From positions 310,001-374,000 of the forward strand of contig MU839845.1 of assembly GCA_030411725.1 (NCBI GenBank): a stretch of DNA of 64,000 nucleotides. The letters run 5' to 3'. Within the stretch, counting starts at the first letter, position 1, and the number at the start of each line of letters is the position of its first letter. Both the position numbers and the translations under genes were made by a program. This DNA is from Echria macrotheca (Eukaryota; Ascomycota; Sordariomycetes; Sordariales; Schizotheciaceae). Positions 37,101 through 47,379 of the stretch are shown here, one piece after another. The notes under the pieces are model-generated. The model worked only from the letters and a program-made list of their open reading frames with translations, had not been told where the DNA came from and ran no database searches.

Positions 37101-37431
37101 ATTCAAATTCGGGTCTATCCACTCGACCCGCGCAGCCTTCGAATCCGCCCTCAACTCCGACGCCTGCTCGGGATATTACTTGCTTTGGATCTCGTATCTC
37201 CGTTTCTGTCACGCACAGAAAGAACTGCGTCGTCGCGCAAAAGAGGTCTTTTATCGCGCTATTGCCGCGTGCCCTCTGGTCAAGGAGGTGTACATGCAGG
37301 CGTTTGGGACGCTGCTGGTCGGGGACTTTGGGAGTGCTGATCTCAGGGGGGTGTATGGGACTATGGTGGGGAAGGGGGTTAGGGTGCGTGTTGATTTGGA
37401 GGTGTGGGAGGGGCGGTGGAAGGGGAAGTAA
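34130..37431 (+). CDS. NRDE2: NRDE-2 family protein
   Basis: Three exons, 34130-36367, 36422-36852 and 36903-37431 (introns 54 and 50 nt), give 1065 residues. The N-terminus is Lys/Arg/Ser-rich and disordered (about 1-88). It leads into WFIDKRGDPLILRYG (91-105) and SYYRFGAGKLLG, the signature start of the NRDE-2 domain. From about residue 260 it becomes a helical HAT/TPR-like array typical of the family, with blocks such as WVARLNFELSKVATC and the last repeat LWISYLRFCHAQKELRRRAK. NRDE-2 is nuclear; in worms and fission yeast (Nrl1) it works with the Mtr4 helicase and splicing factors in RNA silencing and RNA surveillance. I chose the ATG at 34130 because it is the first in frame; the frame is open without an ATG back to 33998. 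Confidence 0.92.
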
Positions 37432-38063
37432 GTTCTTTGGGGGTTAGTTTGTGTAAGGGATTCGTGGTTGCTGGGAAATAGGGTGCGGTATGTCGGTGTG
37501 TGATTTGTTTAGGTAGGTAGTGTTGTGTCAAGGTGGGTGGTGTGGGAATCTGGGTTTCTGCAGGGAATCAAGTGTGTGTATTGAGGCAAGAACTGGCTCA
37601 GCGAGAGCTGAGCCAGGTCATCTATCTATCTATCCTGTTGGCTTTGTTCTGAATGGCTTCATCTGTTTGACTCAGTTGCCTGCAAGTAAACAAGAAGTCT
37701 AGACCTAAGATGACTGGCACAGACCAGCAGCACTGGCGACCGCTACCCGTCAGGGTGCCTGAATCGCCACAGGTAGAACGAGGTTGGGTTGGGTTGGGTG
37801 TGTATGTTAGTTTAGAGAGACAGTTTCCAGCGAAGTAGCTTATTAGTTTGCTATTCTAAAGCGTAAAATACTCTTTCATACATGCCCATTATTTTGTCCT
37901 AACAGAGTCGCTGTGATCCGCAAAGACCGCGAGAAACCCCCTGAGCAAGATTCAATCTGCTGTACGATAGAATTACACAGTCCATCCCGACTGAAATCTC
38001 AGGACCGTTCATGACAATACGAATACACAGACACTTTTTGTATGCCTCTTGCTCCACCACAAA
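37432..38063. other. Convergent intergenic region
   Basis: 632 bp between the NRDE2 and COQ11 3' ends. It has one TAGGTAGGTAG site (37510-37520), a short TCTA run near 37619-37632, and AT-rich sequence suited to 3'UTRs. No gene seen. Confidence 0.6.
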
Positions 38064-38984
38064 TCACAACATCCCCTTCCTCCACCCCCTCCCCGCCAAC
38101 TCCTCCAGCTCCGCAACCTCAACCGGCCCACTAACCTTCTCGTCATCCAAAGCCTCGACAACCGCATCAGCAACCACATCCGCCTTGAGCGGCTTCACCA
38201 CCGCAGCCCCTAGAAACCCGCCCAGAATCCCACCGGTAACCCCATTAAACAGCGCGCCGGCCGCCGTCATGGCCGCCAGCGGCACCGTGAACGCGCGCGA
38301 GCTATCATACATAAACGGCGCCCTGAAGAACACGGAGCGCATACCGGGAAACTCGCGGGCGATGAGCGCCTCGGCCTCGCGCTTGGTCGTGATATACCGC
38401 GACGGAAGCACCGGTGCCCCCGCGGCGGCCGAGACGTAGCCAAAGGTCTTGACGCCTGCCTGCGACGCCTCCTTGGCGAGGAGAAGGGCGCTGTCGCGGT
38501 TCATCATCTCGTACGTCATCTGCTGCGGACTCGTCGGTGGTGGTGATTCTTCGTAATTTCGTTCAAGTGGGTTGGGTGTTGACGAAGTGGACGAAAAGGC
38601 CTTGCGCAGACCCGAGATGGGTGATTCCCGACCTGACACGACGCCCTTGTAGTCTGCTTCTAGCAAAATTCCCATCGTGTGCACGACGCAGTCTGCGTCC
38701 CGCAAGAGGGGGCGGTATTGGGCGGGCCGGAACATGTCTGCTTTTTCCCAGGATACTTTGCCTGACCAGTCTGGGGGCGTGGACGAGGTGAGGTGTTGCC
38801 ATTTTGGTTGGCCGGAGCGGCTTGTCATTGTTAATATCAGTTCTTCCAAAAAAGGATGAAGCTGAGAGAGAAAGATATACCTGATGGATATCACGTCCCA
38901 TCCCCGCGACACGGCGGCCCTGCAGATGCGCGACCCCAGGAAGCCGCTGCCGCCACAGACGACCAGCTTTTTTGGGGCCGACAT
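38064..38984 (-). CDS. COQ11: Coq11-like NAD(P)-binding short-chain dehydrogenase
   Basis: Two exons, 38984-38881 and 38820-38064 (60 nt intron, phase 2), encode 286 residues. The N-terminus reads KLVVCGGSGFLGSRIC, the Gly-rich dinucleotide-binding loop of an atypical SDR (NDUFA9/Coq11 type). The body has DADCVVHTMGILLE and GYVSAAAGAPVLPSRYITTKREAEALI; the Tyr and Lys in YITTK match the SDR active-site pattern. A hydrophobic stretch (about 215-245) with many Gly and Ala follows, as in yeast YLR290C/Coq11. That protein is mitochondrial and belongs to the CoQ synthome, where it affects ubiquinone synthesis. Spliced product reads ISRSGQPKW across the junction. The gene is head-to-head with YAF9, with 316 bp between the starts. 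Confidence 0.88.
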   Translation of the reverse strand: MSAPKKLVVCGGSGFLGSRICRAAVSRGWDVISIRYIFLSQLHPFLEELILTMTSRSGQPKWQHLTSSTPPDWSGKVSWEKADMFRPAQYRPLLRDADCVVHTMGILLEADYKGVVSGRESPISGLRKAFSSTSSTPNPLERNYEESPPPTSPQQMTYEMMNRDSALLLAKEASQAGVKTFGYVSAAAGAPVLPSRYITTKREAEALIAREFPGMRSVFFRAPFMYDSSRAFTVPLAAMTAAGALFNGVTGGILGGFLGAAVVKPLKADVVADAVVEALDDEKVSGPVEVAELEELAGRGWRKGML

Positions 38985-39300
38985 GATGGCCTGCTGAGAA
39001 TTAGCAATGACTAGAACAAAATGATTCCAAGAGAAATCTTACCTTGGGTTGTTGAACAGCTGAATTCAACAAAGTGGACCGATTGACATCATGAATCTTC
39101 TGAAGGCTTGAAGCTCTGAGTTGAACCCAGGGAGAGCTTGTGAAATTCCTTATCGATAAGCCCACTTGCGCTCGGCAACCACTCAATTCCCGATCGCAAC
39201 TTTCCTTCCCCTCCACCTCCATCGCATCGCAACTCCCCCAACACCAAAAACCAAAACCCACGCCAACCGAGACCGAGACAAAACAACCAACCAAAAAAAA
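38985..39300. promoter_or_regulatory. Compact bidirectional promoter, COQ11/YAF9
   Basis: Only 316 bp separate the two start codons. The YAF9 side is C/A-rich and ends in an A8 tract directly before its ATG (39293-39300), a strong fungal start context. TTATCGATAA occurs near 39150. Confidence 0.5.
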
Positions 39301-40125
39301 ATGGCGCCTCCAGCCGGCAAGCGCGTCAAAGGGTGCCAAATCTTCCGCCCCTTCATCTACGGCACAACAGCGCGCCCCTTCGACGAGAAAACCAACCCCA
39401 AACCCCCGGGAGTACCCGACGACCACACGCACTCATGGACGGTCTTCGTCAAGGGCATCGACGACGTCGACATAAGCTACTGGCTGCGTAGGGTGCAGTT
39501 CAAGCTGCACGAGTCGATCCCGAACCACGTGCGCATGGTCGACTCTGTCCCCTCGAAACCGTTCGAGATCCACGAGACGGGCTGGGGCGAGTTCGAGATC
39601 GCGATCAAGCTGTACTACGTCCCCGAGTCCGGCGAGAAGCCCCAGACGTTGTATCACCACCTCCGTCTGCACCCGTACGGGCGCACCGAGGAGGAAAAAG
39701 AAAACATGCGCCTCAACGGCACCGGCGAGATTATATCCTGGACGTACGAGGAGCAGATCTTCAACGAGCCCTACGAGGCGTTCTACGAGATTCTTACTTC
39801 CGGCGCCATGCCTTCTTCTGGTACAACAAAACCAAATGGGGGGGCCGGAAAGGGAAAGGGACACGGCAGCAAGCAAAAGGCAACGACAGGAACAACAGAA
39901 GCACAACGCTCAGAGGGCGGCGTGCTCGAGCGCTCCGCCATGATTCCCATGGTCAATCGCCCCGGCCAGCCGTTCAGCCGCGAGACGGAGCAGCTCGAGA
40001 TCAAGAAGCTCAAAGAGGCGCTGGTCAAGGTCGAGGACATGACGAAGACGCTCGTGGCCGAGCTGGATCGTAAGAATAAATATATGGCTGAGCTCAAGGC
40101 TGGTGGGGATGTCAAGGCTTCTTGA
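39301..40125 (+). CDS. YAF9: YEATS-domain subunit of NuA4/SWR1, Yaf9
   Basis: An intronless gene of 274 residues starting MAPPAGKRVKGCQIFRPFIYG. Residues about 10-150 are a YEATS domain: HTHSWTVFVKGIDDVDISYW, the FKLHESIPNH loop, ETGWGEFEIAIKLYY and the LYHHLRLHPYG strand. The aromatic residues in the last two blocks line the acyl-lysine cage of this fold. A Gly/Lys/Thr-rich linker follows (about 165-205), then a C-terminal coiled coil from about 228 (LEIKKLKEALVKVEDMTKTL) as in Yaf9/GAS41. Yaf9 is shared by the NuA4 acetyltransferase and the SWR1 remodeller and reads acetylated histone H3. The length is slightly above that of yeast Yaf9 (226) because of the linker. Confidence 0.95.
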   Translation: MAPPAGKRVKGCQIFRPFIYGTTARPFDEKTNPKPPGVPDDHTHSWTVFVKGIDDVDISYWLRRVQFKLHESIPNHVRMVDSVPSKPFEIHETGWGEFEIAIKLYYVPESGEKPQTLYHHLRLHPYGRTEEEKENMRLNGTGEIISWTYEEQIFNEPYEAFYEILTSGAMPSSGTTKPNGGAGKGKGHGSKQKATTGTTEAQRSEGGVLERSAMIPMVNRPGQPFSRETEQLEIKKLKEALVKVEDMTKTLVAELDRKNKYMAELKAGGDVKAS

Positions 40126-40892
40126 GAGAGTTTTCTCTCTCACAGTGGGTCTAAAGAATGGTGTGGTTGTGTATGATTATTTGCTGCGGACGGAAGGGGG
40201 GAAATGGTTAGATACCCTTTTTTGTCTCCCAAAGGAGAGGGAGGACATGGCGTTTTGGGCGTTTGAGAGCGGTAAAATAAAAAAGTCAAGGTTGACGGGG
40301 TTGGGGAAGCCTGACACCCGCACAGATGAGACCAAGAATAGAATCACAAGATGATATCGGAACATAATGCCTCGATTTATAAAATCATGTAGAGGTGGGA
40401 AGTTATTCAACCCCCGGCCATAGAACCTGCTATACCACCAGTTCAACCATTTCCGTACCGAACCACCTGCCCCCCGCCCATCAAACACCTTATCCCACAC
40501 TTCTGTACAGCGGCGCCATCCGGCTTCAGAACCGCAAAAACAAAAGAAAACTCGAAAAAGAGAGAGAGAGAGAGGTACAAGTTTAGTGTTGCGGTCGTGT
40601 CCACCACCACCACCACCACCACCACGCCAGAAATCTTCCTGTGAAGCAAAAAAAAGACCGGCCCCATTCTAAAGCCCAGTCCCAATTATATATAAAAATG
40701 CCACCCCCAGTCCGATTCCATTTTTATGTTCCCCCCGTCGTCTCCAGAGTCCAACCCGTCCAACCCATCCGTCCGTCCGCAAAATACGACGCGCAATAAC
40801 CATGGTCGCTTGCCCAAACGCCGAACCGCTCCAAACAAAGGGAAAACACAGCAGAAGAAATATACAAAGCTCGTCGAGGTCTGCTGCCGCGA
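40126..40892. other. Convergent intergenic region with microsatellites
   Basis: 767 bp between the YAF9 and MDM34 3' ends. It holds a GA run (about 40560-40574) and a CCA run (40601-40625). No gene seen. Confidence 0.6.
40601..40625. repeat. (CCA)n microsatellite
   Basis: About eight CCA/CAC units, 27 bp after a GA dinucleotide run, in the 3' flank shared by two convergent genes. Confidence 0.7.
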
Positions 40893-42823
40893 TCAAGCTG
40901 CTTCGTACGCCGGGGGTGGCGCATCATCCCGTTCCTCCCACAACGCAGGATTTCGGGTCTTCTCTTCGTATACCCTCCGCGCAATCTCGCCCGCCATCTT
41001 CATGATCCACGCCTGTTCCATAATGACAGATGACGTATCGGACTGTGGGCCAGGTCGTCGCCGGGGGACCTTGGCATCCTCTGTCGGTTGTTGCTTCTCC
41101 GATATCCTCGTCGGTGCCAATGTCTCGGGTAACCGGATCGGGGCGGTCGGCGTAGCAGTATCCTTGGTCTCAGGAACCGGCACAGACGCTTCCAGCGGCT
41201 TGGTCTCAACCGACGCTCGTGGTGTTTGCAATAAATCCATCGACGGCCGGAACCGAACCTTGTTCGTAGCCGATATCTCTTCCTCCGGCTCTTCGCGTAT
41301 AGGCATGATTGGCTCCGAAGCTGGCGCATCAACGGATGCCGTCTCAGAAATGGACTCGCCGGCCTCGCTGCTCGCTTCACTGGATGTCTTCCGACGCAGA
41401 TTGACAACCCGATTCTTCTTCTTCCGCCCAGCCTTGGAATGTCTCCCAGAGCCCAGAGACAACCCAGCGGTCGCCTGACTAAGGTTGACCATGGACGATC
41501 GCGCAGGGAGACCGTAGTGCTGGCTGTCGTTATCCGAGAAACTGTACGTGTGAGGATTCCCAAAAAAGGAAGACGTTCGGGTAAGGCCTGGTGTTGATAC
41601 AGGTGTGCTGGTCGCATCCAGTCTTTCTGATGGCCCCGCCCAAGCTCTGAACATGGCGTCTTGCATCAACGGGTTAACCAGCGACGAAGTAAGCCGAGAG
41701 CCGGTCAACGAAGTGACGCGCATGAGGTTCTTCTGAGAGAAAAGCGACTGCACCTCTGGCGACCCGTCCAACGTCCAGGAGGTAATCTCGGTAGGGTCCA
41801 GCAGATGGCCGCTCGGGTCGACAGGATCTAATGGTGGAGAATTCAGTGGGTTTAGGGCCGTCTCCTTCTCATCCTCCTTCACCTCATCCTCGTCCTTGGG
41901 CGCCTGATCAGGACACCATAACCGGAGGGATAACCGATGGATAATCGCAGGGAGCTCATCCATCATCAGATCGCGCAGCTTCACTTCGATGGTTTTTTGA
42001 AGATAATCCCGAACGAACTGGATCGAGTCGAAGGTCGACGAGACCTTGAGAGATTCGAGGGGATCATTTCGAAAGACCAGCGTCAAGCCCTTTTGCTTCG
42101 AAAACACCACAATGATGAAAGCCGAAAGCTTGATCTCGGACAAGGTGATCTGGAGTGGGATCGTGAGCCCCGATGCCGCTGCCAGAGGTTGTGGAGACGT
42201 GAAGCTGGGTTTCGAGCATAGGTATGTGTTCAAGGGGTTTGCCTATAATTGTTGTTATATTAGCGCTGCTATACCGGGAAATCTAGATGTGGGGAAGTGG
42301 GCAAGACGCGAATCCCTGCTGAACATTTGCTCTCATTTGAGAAGTAATGCGCCAAGGGGTAGAATCTTGATTCCAGAAGGGAGCGCAAGCTGATCCACCG
42401 GCAAATCGTGCAAACCGCCGCGATGCGCTTGCATCGGGTTCGGGCTTGCGCAGTCTGTGATGCATCCGAACCCCGACCCATCTGGAGCTTATCATGACTC
42501 GTGCGCCGTGATCTCGTGGGACAAGTCTTTTGCTGGAGCGACAGAACGGAGCGTACCTGGACTCTCGTCTTCAACGTCAGGAAGGCGTCCCCGGAATAGC
42601 ACATTTTGAAAATGCCGCGGAAGCGGTCCTCGGCCAGGTCGCCGATTTCGAGGATCTCGAGGTCGGGAGGGACGGAGCCGAGGTTGAACTCGGTCACCAG
42701 GATGTCATCGACGATGATCGGTGGTTTCGGGGATTTGTTCAGCGCCGTCGTCAGGAGGTCGCGCGCGCGCCGGTAAAAGTCCTCGTCGGCCGTGAGCGGC
42801 GACCAGTTGAAGTTGAAGGCCAT
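40893..42823 (-). CDS. MDM34: ERMES subunit Mdm34
   Basis: Two exons, 42823-42557 and 42242-40893, separated by a 314 nt intron, give 538 residues. Exon 1 starts MAFNFNWSPLTADEDFYRRA and carries the N-terminus of the SMP lipid-binding domain up to FLTLKTRVQ. Exon 2 continues ANPLNTYL, then FTSPQPLAAASGLTIPLQIT and KGLTLVFRNDPLESLKVSST, ending in ELPAIIHRLSLRLW. These match the conserved SMP core of fungal Mdm34. The C-terminal 330 residues are disordered and Ser/Pro-rich with a basic AGRKKKNRVVNLRRK patch. Mdm34 is the mitochondrial outer-membrane part of the ER-mitochondria encounter structure and transfers phospholipids. The intron is much longer than others here, but the join restores an exact family alignment in phase 0. 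Confidence 0.94.
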
Positions 42824-44112
42824 GGTGAATTGGCTGGGGGACTAGACGGGCATCGCAGCCAGCCGAGGGCGCGGACTGATAAGCCCGGCGTCGCGATTCG
42901 AAGCGCGAGAGACGGTCGGTCGCAGGGAATCGAATGTCGCGGTGCGATGAAGCGGTCGTCGGGGGGGCGATGACTCGTTGAGGAGACTGGATTCGCAGGT
43001 TGTTGGAGTTGGAGGCGAGGGAACGAATGACGCTATGGGCAAGACCGGGAGCTCCTGAGAAATTTGTGTTGCGGCTTTGAGCGACAGGAGGGAAATTTTC
43101 GCACGCGCTAACTCAGCAGCAGCTCGCCAGTCGGGACATGTGGGGCCCCTGACGTTTGTGAGCAGCGGGGTGACCGAGTTGAATGACCTGAAATCGCTCG
43201 CGTGTGCCTCACCAGACCACACGCATTGAATTTGTTTGATGAGAGTCGCCTTGATGCTACACAGCGCTGAATCGATGTGTCCAATGTTTTGATTTCTACT
43301 AACAAATATTTCTATTCTCAAGCATTTTTTTTGCCAGTTTTTCCTTTCCCCCCAAAGCTGCAAGAAACCGGCTGCACAACTCCGGGGCTCGATCAGAGTC
43401 TTTGTGGCGTGTTGCGGGGTATTCCGGATGGCTCTCGCGTCAGCCGGTTTGCGCTGGAACTGGATGGGAACGAGCGACAACAAACAACTTGTGTGTCTGA
43501 CGCGACAATGCAACCCTCTCGGGAAGATGATGGGATGGCAGTGAGGGGAAATGGCGGCACCCCCGGCGGCCGTGGTCCAGCGATCATCCCATGGGCGGCG
43601 GGGCCCGAAACCGCGCAGACTCCAGCCAAGACAATGCTCGGGGGTGCGGAGAGACAGCTATCTCCACACTCCCGCACCATCTGATGGGCATGCAGGTCCG
43701 GTCCGGATTCTGTGACACCCGGGGTCCGGCCGGCGATGCACTTGATGGAGTCCGGGGTTTTTGTCTACAGGCCGATAAGAAGAGGCATGGAGAACACAAG
43801 TATATACCCCGTATGTACCTAGAATAAAGATAAATCTGGGGAACACCCCCCCCCCGGGGCAAGCAACGGTTGCTTGGATCGGTTCCTCCCAGTTGGGATC
43901 TCGGCAAGAGTGGAGCAACCGCAAGCAGCCACACTGCGCATTCAGCAAGGTCCCCAGTGTGGCAAGCTCCCGTCCGTCTCGAGTACAGAATCCTTCTGCG
44001 CCTGTAAACGTCTCTGTTGAAAAGCCTCGGTGGGGGTCTGCGTTGTTGTCGTGGTTGGACCACACAAAACTTCATTCTCACCACATCCCAAATCTAAAGA
44101 AGACTAAAAAAA
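42824..44112. promoter_or_regulatory. Divergent upstream region between MDM34 and IPK1
   Basis: 1289 bp between two start codons transcribed away from each other. Contains a C10 run (43848-43857) and the pyrimidine-rich IPK1 leader. No open frame resembles a protein. Confidence 0.5.
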
Positions 44113-45297
44113 ATGGAATATCGAACGCTTCCGCCAGCCAACAGGTGCAGGTACGAGTTTGTAGGAGAGGGCGCAGCAAACATTGTCTTTAAGATTATTG
44201 TCGACCAGAAAGATGAGGGTGATGATGAGTCCACCAAGTTCCAGGGTATTTCTTTCTCAGAAAACATGTCAAAATCAAGGAAAGAATTGAATTGACAGCA
44301 AAAAAAGGTTACCTCCTCCGAGTCCCCAAGGCGGGAACAGCAGCATACCCACACGAGCAACTCCAAGAGTACTGGGAGACAGTGATCCGGCCGCTGTTCC
44401 CCAACGAAAACGACCTCGTCCAGCAAGCCCTCGTCCGCCTCGGCGCCGACGAGACCATCGACCGGCTGAATGATGTCCTGGCCAAGGCCGATGACCGACG
44501 GAGGAAGGATTTCCAGGGCAGCAGAGTGGCCCATGTAGAAGTGGGCATGCTGGTGCAGGACATGGACAAACGTAAGTTCTTTCTCGGTCTCTCACCGCAG
44601 AGATGGACAGACAGCGAGTGAGAGTTGATCACTGACAGCACCACCACCACCACCAGAATCACCAACAGACACAACCTTTGAATTCAAACCAAAATGGCTC
44701 GCCCAGTCCCCCAACGCTCCCCCCGGCACATCCATCCGCTGCCGCAACTGCGCCCGAAAAGCCCAACAACAACATCAAAAGCACTCTTCCTCCTCATCCT
44801 CCCCATCCCCATCAGACCTCTTCTGCCCACTCAACCTCGTCCACCCATCATCATCCCCCTCCTCAGAAACCATAACCGCCCTCCTCCCCCCTTCTTCCTC
44901 ATCCATCCCCTCCCCCCAAATCCAAGCCCTCAAAACCTGGCTCTCAACAAACACCCTCCTCCCCCGCCTCCAATCCCTCCAAACCTCCCTAGACAAATCC
45001 GGCCCGCTAGCAGCCCACCTCACCCCCCAGGTTCCGGACGAAAATCTCCAGCTGGCCATGACGCTGCGCGATTGCTCCGTGTTTGTGCGCATCTCCACCT
45101 CTACCACCACAGGCGGGGAATACAAAGTGGAAGCCCGTCTCGCCGATCTGGACAAGAAGAACTGGGCTGCGAAGTTGGGGTACTGGCGAGATACGGAACG
45201 GGACCTGGTGGTGGGGGGGTTTTATGAGGGACTTGAACGGCCGAGGGTTGAGACTAGGTGTTTGTTGGAATGGGAGAGGGAGCGTGTGGCGAATTGA
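44113..45297 (+). CDS. IPK1: Inositol-pentakisphosphate 2-kinase Ipk1
   Basis: Three exons, 44113-44245, 44308-44571 and 44657-45297 (introns 62 and 85 nt), give about 345 residues. The start MEYRTLPPANRCRYEFVGEG leads into GEGAANIVFKI, the nucleotide-binding loop, and the join gives FQGYLLRVPKAG, holding the ATP-site Lys/Arg block. Exon 3 provides TTFEFKPKWLAQSPNAP, the family hallmark, then a Cys cluster (CRNCARKA and later FCPLNL) that probably binds zinc. MTLRDCSVFVRI and the C-terminal domain follow. Ipk1 phosphorylates inositol pentakisphosphate at the 2-position to make phytate (IP6), needed for mRNA export in yeast. The 3' splice site of intron 1 could also be 44298, adding three residues. 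Family firm; exact junction less so. Confidence 0.9.
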
Positions 45298-45925
45298 GCT
45301 CGGTTCTTTGCTTTGCGCGCTGCGGAAGGGAGGAGGGGGGGGAGGTTGAGAGGGAAAAGGAGAGGGCCGGTGATGGTGTTGTTGCCATGTCCTTGGGGTT
45401 TTGGAGTGCGGTGCTTTGGCATACCTAGGTAAGTAATGGTCGCGGGTTATAAGACTGGATGGTGAAAAGAGGCATGCTGGGCCCGAAGAAAGAAGGGGGT
45501 AGCCAGACGGGAGAGGAGCTAAGGCACGCTTGGTATTGAATGGGGAAGGACAGACCACCAAGTCTAATCGCAAGTTGATTTCTGAGCGCTTGACATGGCT
45601 GGACTTGTCTACACTGTCAGCTTCATGGATAGTAATAAAATGCACAAATTCCAACCAAGATCTCAATTTCGACGATATATAATGCAAGTAAATATATCTG
45701 GTATCTCAAAACAATGCAATGCACCCCCATCTCGCATAAACCACCACCGGCCACCCTATAAACAGACCCTTTGCAAGTCTTATGCAACCCAAGGTATCTA
45801 CATCCCAACCTTCCACACCAAGTCTAAGTAAACAAGTAAACACAACGTCATGATCGCCACAAATGGTATCTGTCCAGGTATCCAATCTAATCCGCCCCTC
45901 TCCCAAAACGCCAGAACCAAAAACA
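45298..45925. other. Convergent intergenic region
   Basis: 628 bp between IPK1 and nucleoside-transporter 3' ends. It contains one ACCTAGGTAAG site at 45424-45433 and AT-rich stretches near 45640-45700. No gene seen. Confidence 0.6.
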
Positions 45926-47379
45926 TTAGATGCCGTTGGCTGTAAAGCTCAACACGCTCCCGGCCGACAAGCCCGCCACCAAACAAGTCCCCATAAACCC
46001 GCCAGCCGCTTCCCGTTCGCCCTCGCCCACCCATTCACCCGCCGCCATCATGGCGCTCGACCCGAGCCAGCCGTTCGTCAGGCCGAACGGGAGCTGGATC
46101 AGCACAAGATAAAACAGATCGCTCTGCACGACGGCCCCCTTGCCCCGGATGTTGCACAACAGATACAAGGGCAGGAACAAAAGTCTCGCCAGGCTGATGG
46201 CGAACAGCGCCACGGGACGGTGACGCAACGAAAACGGCAGCATCGTCGATACCCTGCCTAGCAAATCGCCCAGGTTCCAAAAGAAAAATGCCAGCGGGAT
46301 GAAAGCCCCCGGTGCAAACAGCCGGCCATCCGTCTCCTCGTTCCTCACCGACAAAATCTTGGACGTGAAGACCGGGAAGAACATGGTGACGGCAAAACAC
46401 ATAAACACCGACGCCGAGACCCAGCGCAGCTTGCGGAAGAGCGTGGGGATGCTGACAAAGTGGCGTGCTGCACGCTCGGCTTCCTCGAGCGTTGTCACCG
46501 ACGCCGCCATTTCCGCCGTCATGCGCCGCTCGATGAGCTTGTTATGTCGGCGCACCAGCGGGACGAAAGCCGCTATCGTGGCAGCCGAGACGGCGACGGC
46601 TGTGAGAAAGTACATAAAGGCGGCGGCGCCGGCCTCGCGGGCGGCGTCGTTGTCATCGCCCGACTCGGATGAAGACGGCGTCGACGGCGGGACGGCAAGA
46701 AACGAGACCATCTGCGCCAGCGGCGGCAGGATACCGGCAACACCCTGGCCGGCCATGATCGCTTGCGTGTATTCGGGACGGCCGAAACTAGCAGCGAAGG
46801 CGAAGGCGCCATTCTGCATGAGACCGGCAGCGAGCGCCGACAGACAGACCATCAACAACAAAAACACGAGGTACGCCGTGGCCGAGACGTCGACGAAGTA
46901 AGTCGTCGAGATGGAGAGGAAACCAAACACGCCGATGCTGAGGAACAAGCCCGAGTTGATCCGAAACGGATAGTTGGCCGAAGACTGGATGTTGGTGAGG
47001 ATGGCCATCGTCACGAGGTTGGTGACGGTCGACACGGATGTGATGGCCGACTGCGAGTTCTGGAGTATCCATTCATCGTTCGAAAATCGTATTTGGAAGT
47101 ACGGAGCCGCAGCGAGGAACATGTTCCTAGACGAATCAGTCTCGGATCAAGAGACCATACCCAAGATATAACATACCAAGCCCACAACATGGCCACGCCT
47201 ATCAGGGCGAATATGGCATACTCGATCCACGAAAAGGGCGCCTCCTCTTCGGCATCATAGTCCTCGTATACCGACCCCTCGATCGTGCCGGAATCGTCGG
47301 TGAAGCCATCGTTGAGCGGCTCGTACTCGCCGTCGTGCAGCGCCTTGGGCGGGTTGAATATGGACTTGATGCGGTCCAT
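45926..47379 (-). CDS. Equilibrative nucleoside transporter (ENT/SLC29, Fun26-like)
   Basis: Two exons, 47379-47177 and 47126-45926 (50 nt intron, phase 2), encode 467 residues. About 50 acidic N-terminal residues precede the first membrane helix, which is split by the intron; splicing gives LWAWNMFLAAAPYFQIRF, the conserved ENT start. About eleven hydrophobic segments follow, including AGQGVAGILPPLAQMVSFLA (TM5 of ENTs) and a long charged loop between TM6 and TM7 (about 220-255, VRRHNKLIERRM). The end has LPFGLTNGWLGSSAMMAAG, matching the conserved TM10 block, then a final TM. ENTs move nucleosides down their gradient or with protons; the fungal relative Fun26 sits in the vacuole membrane. 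Substrate and location are inferred from the family. Confidence 0.92.
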
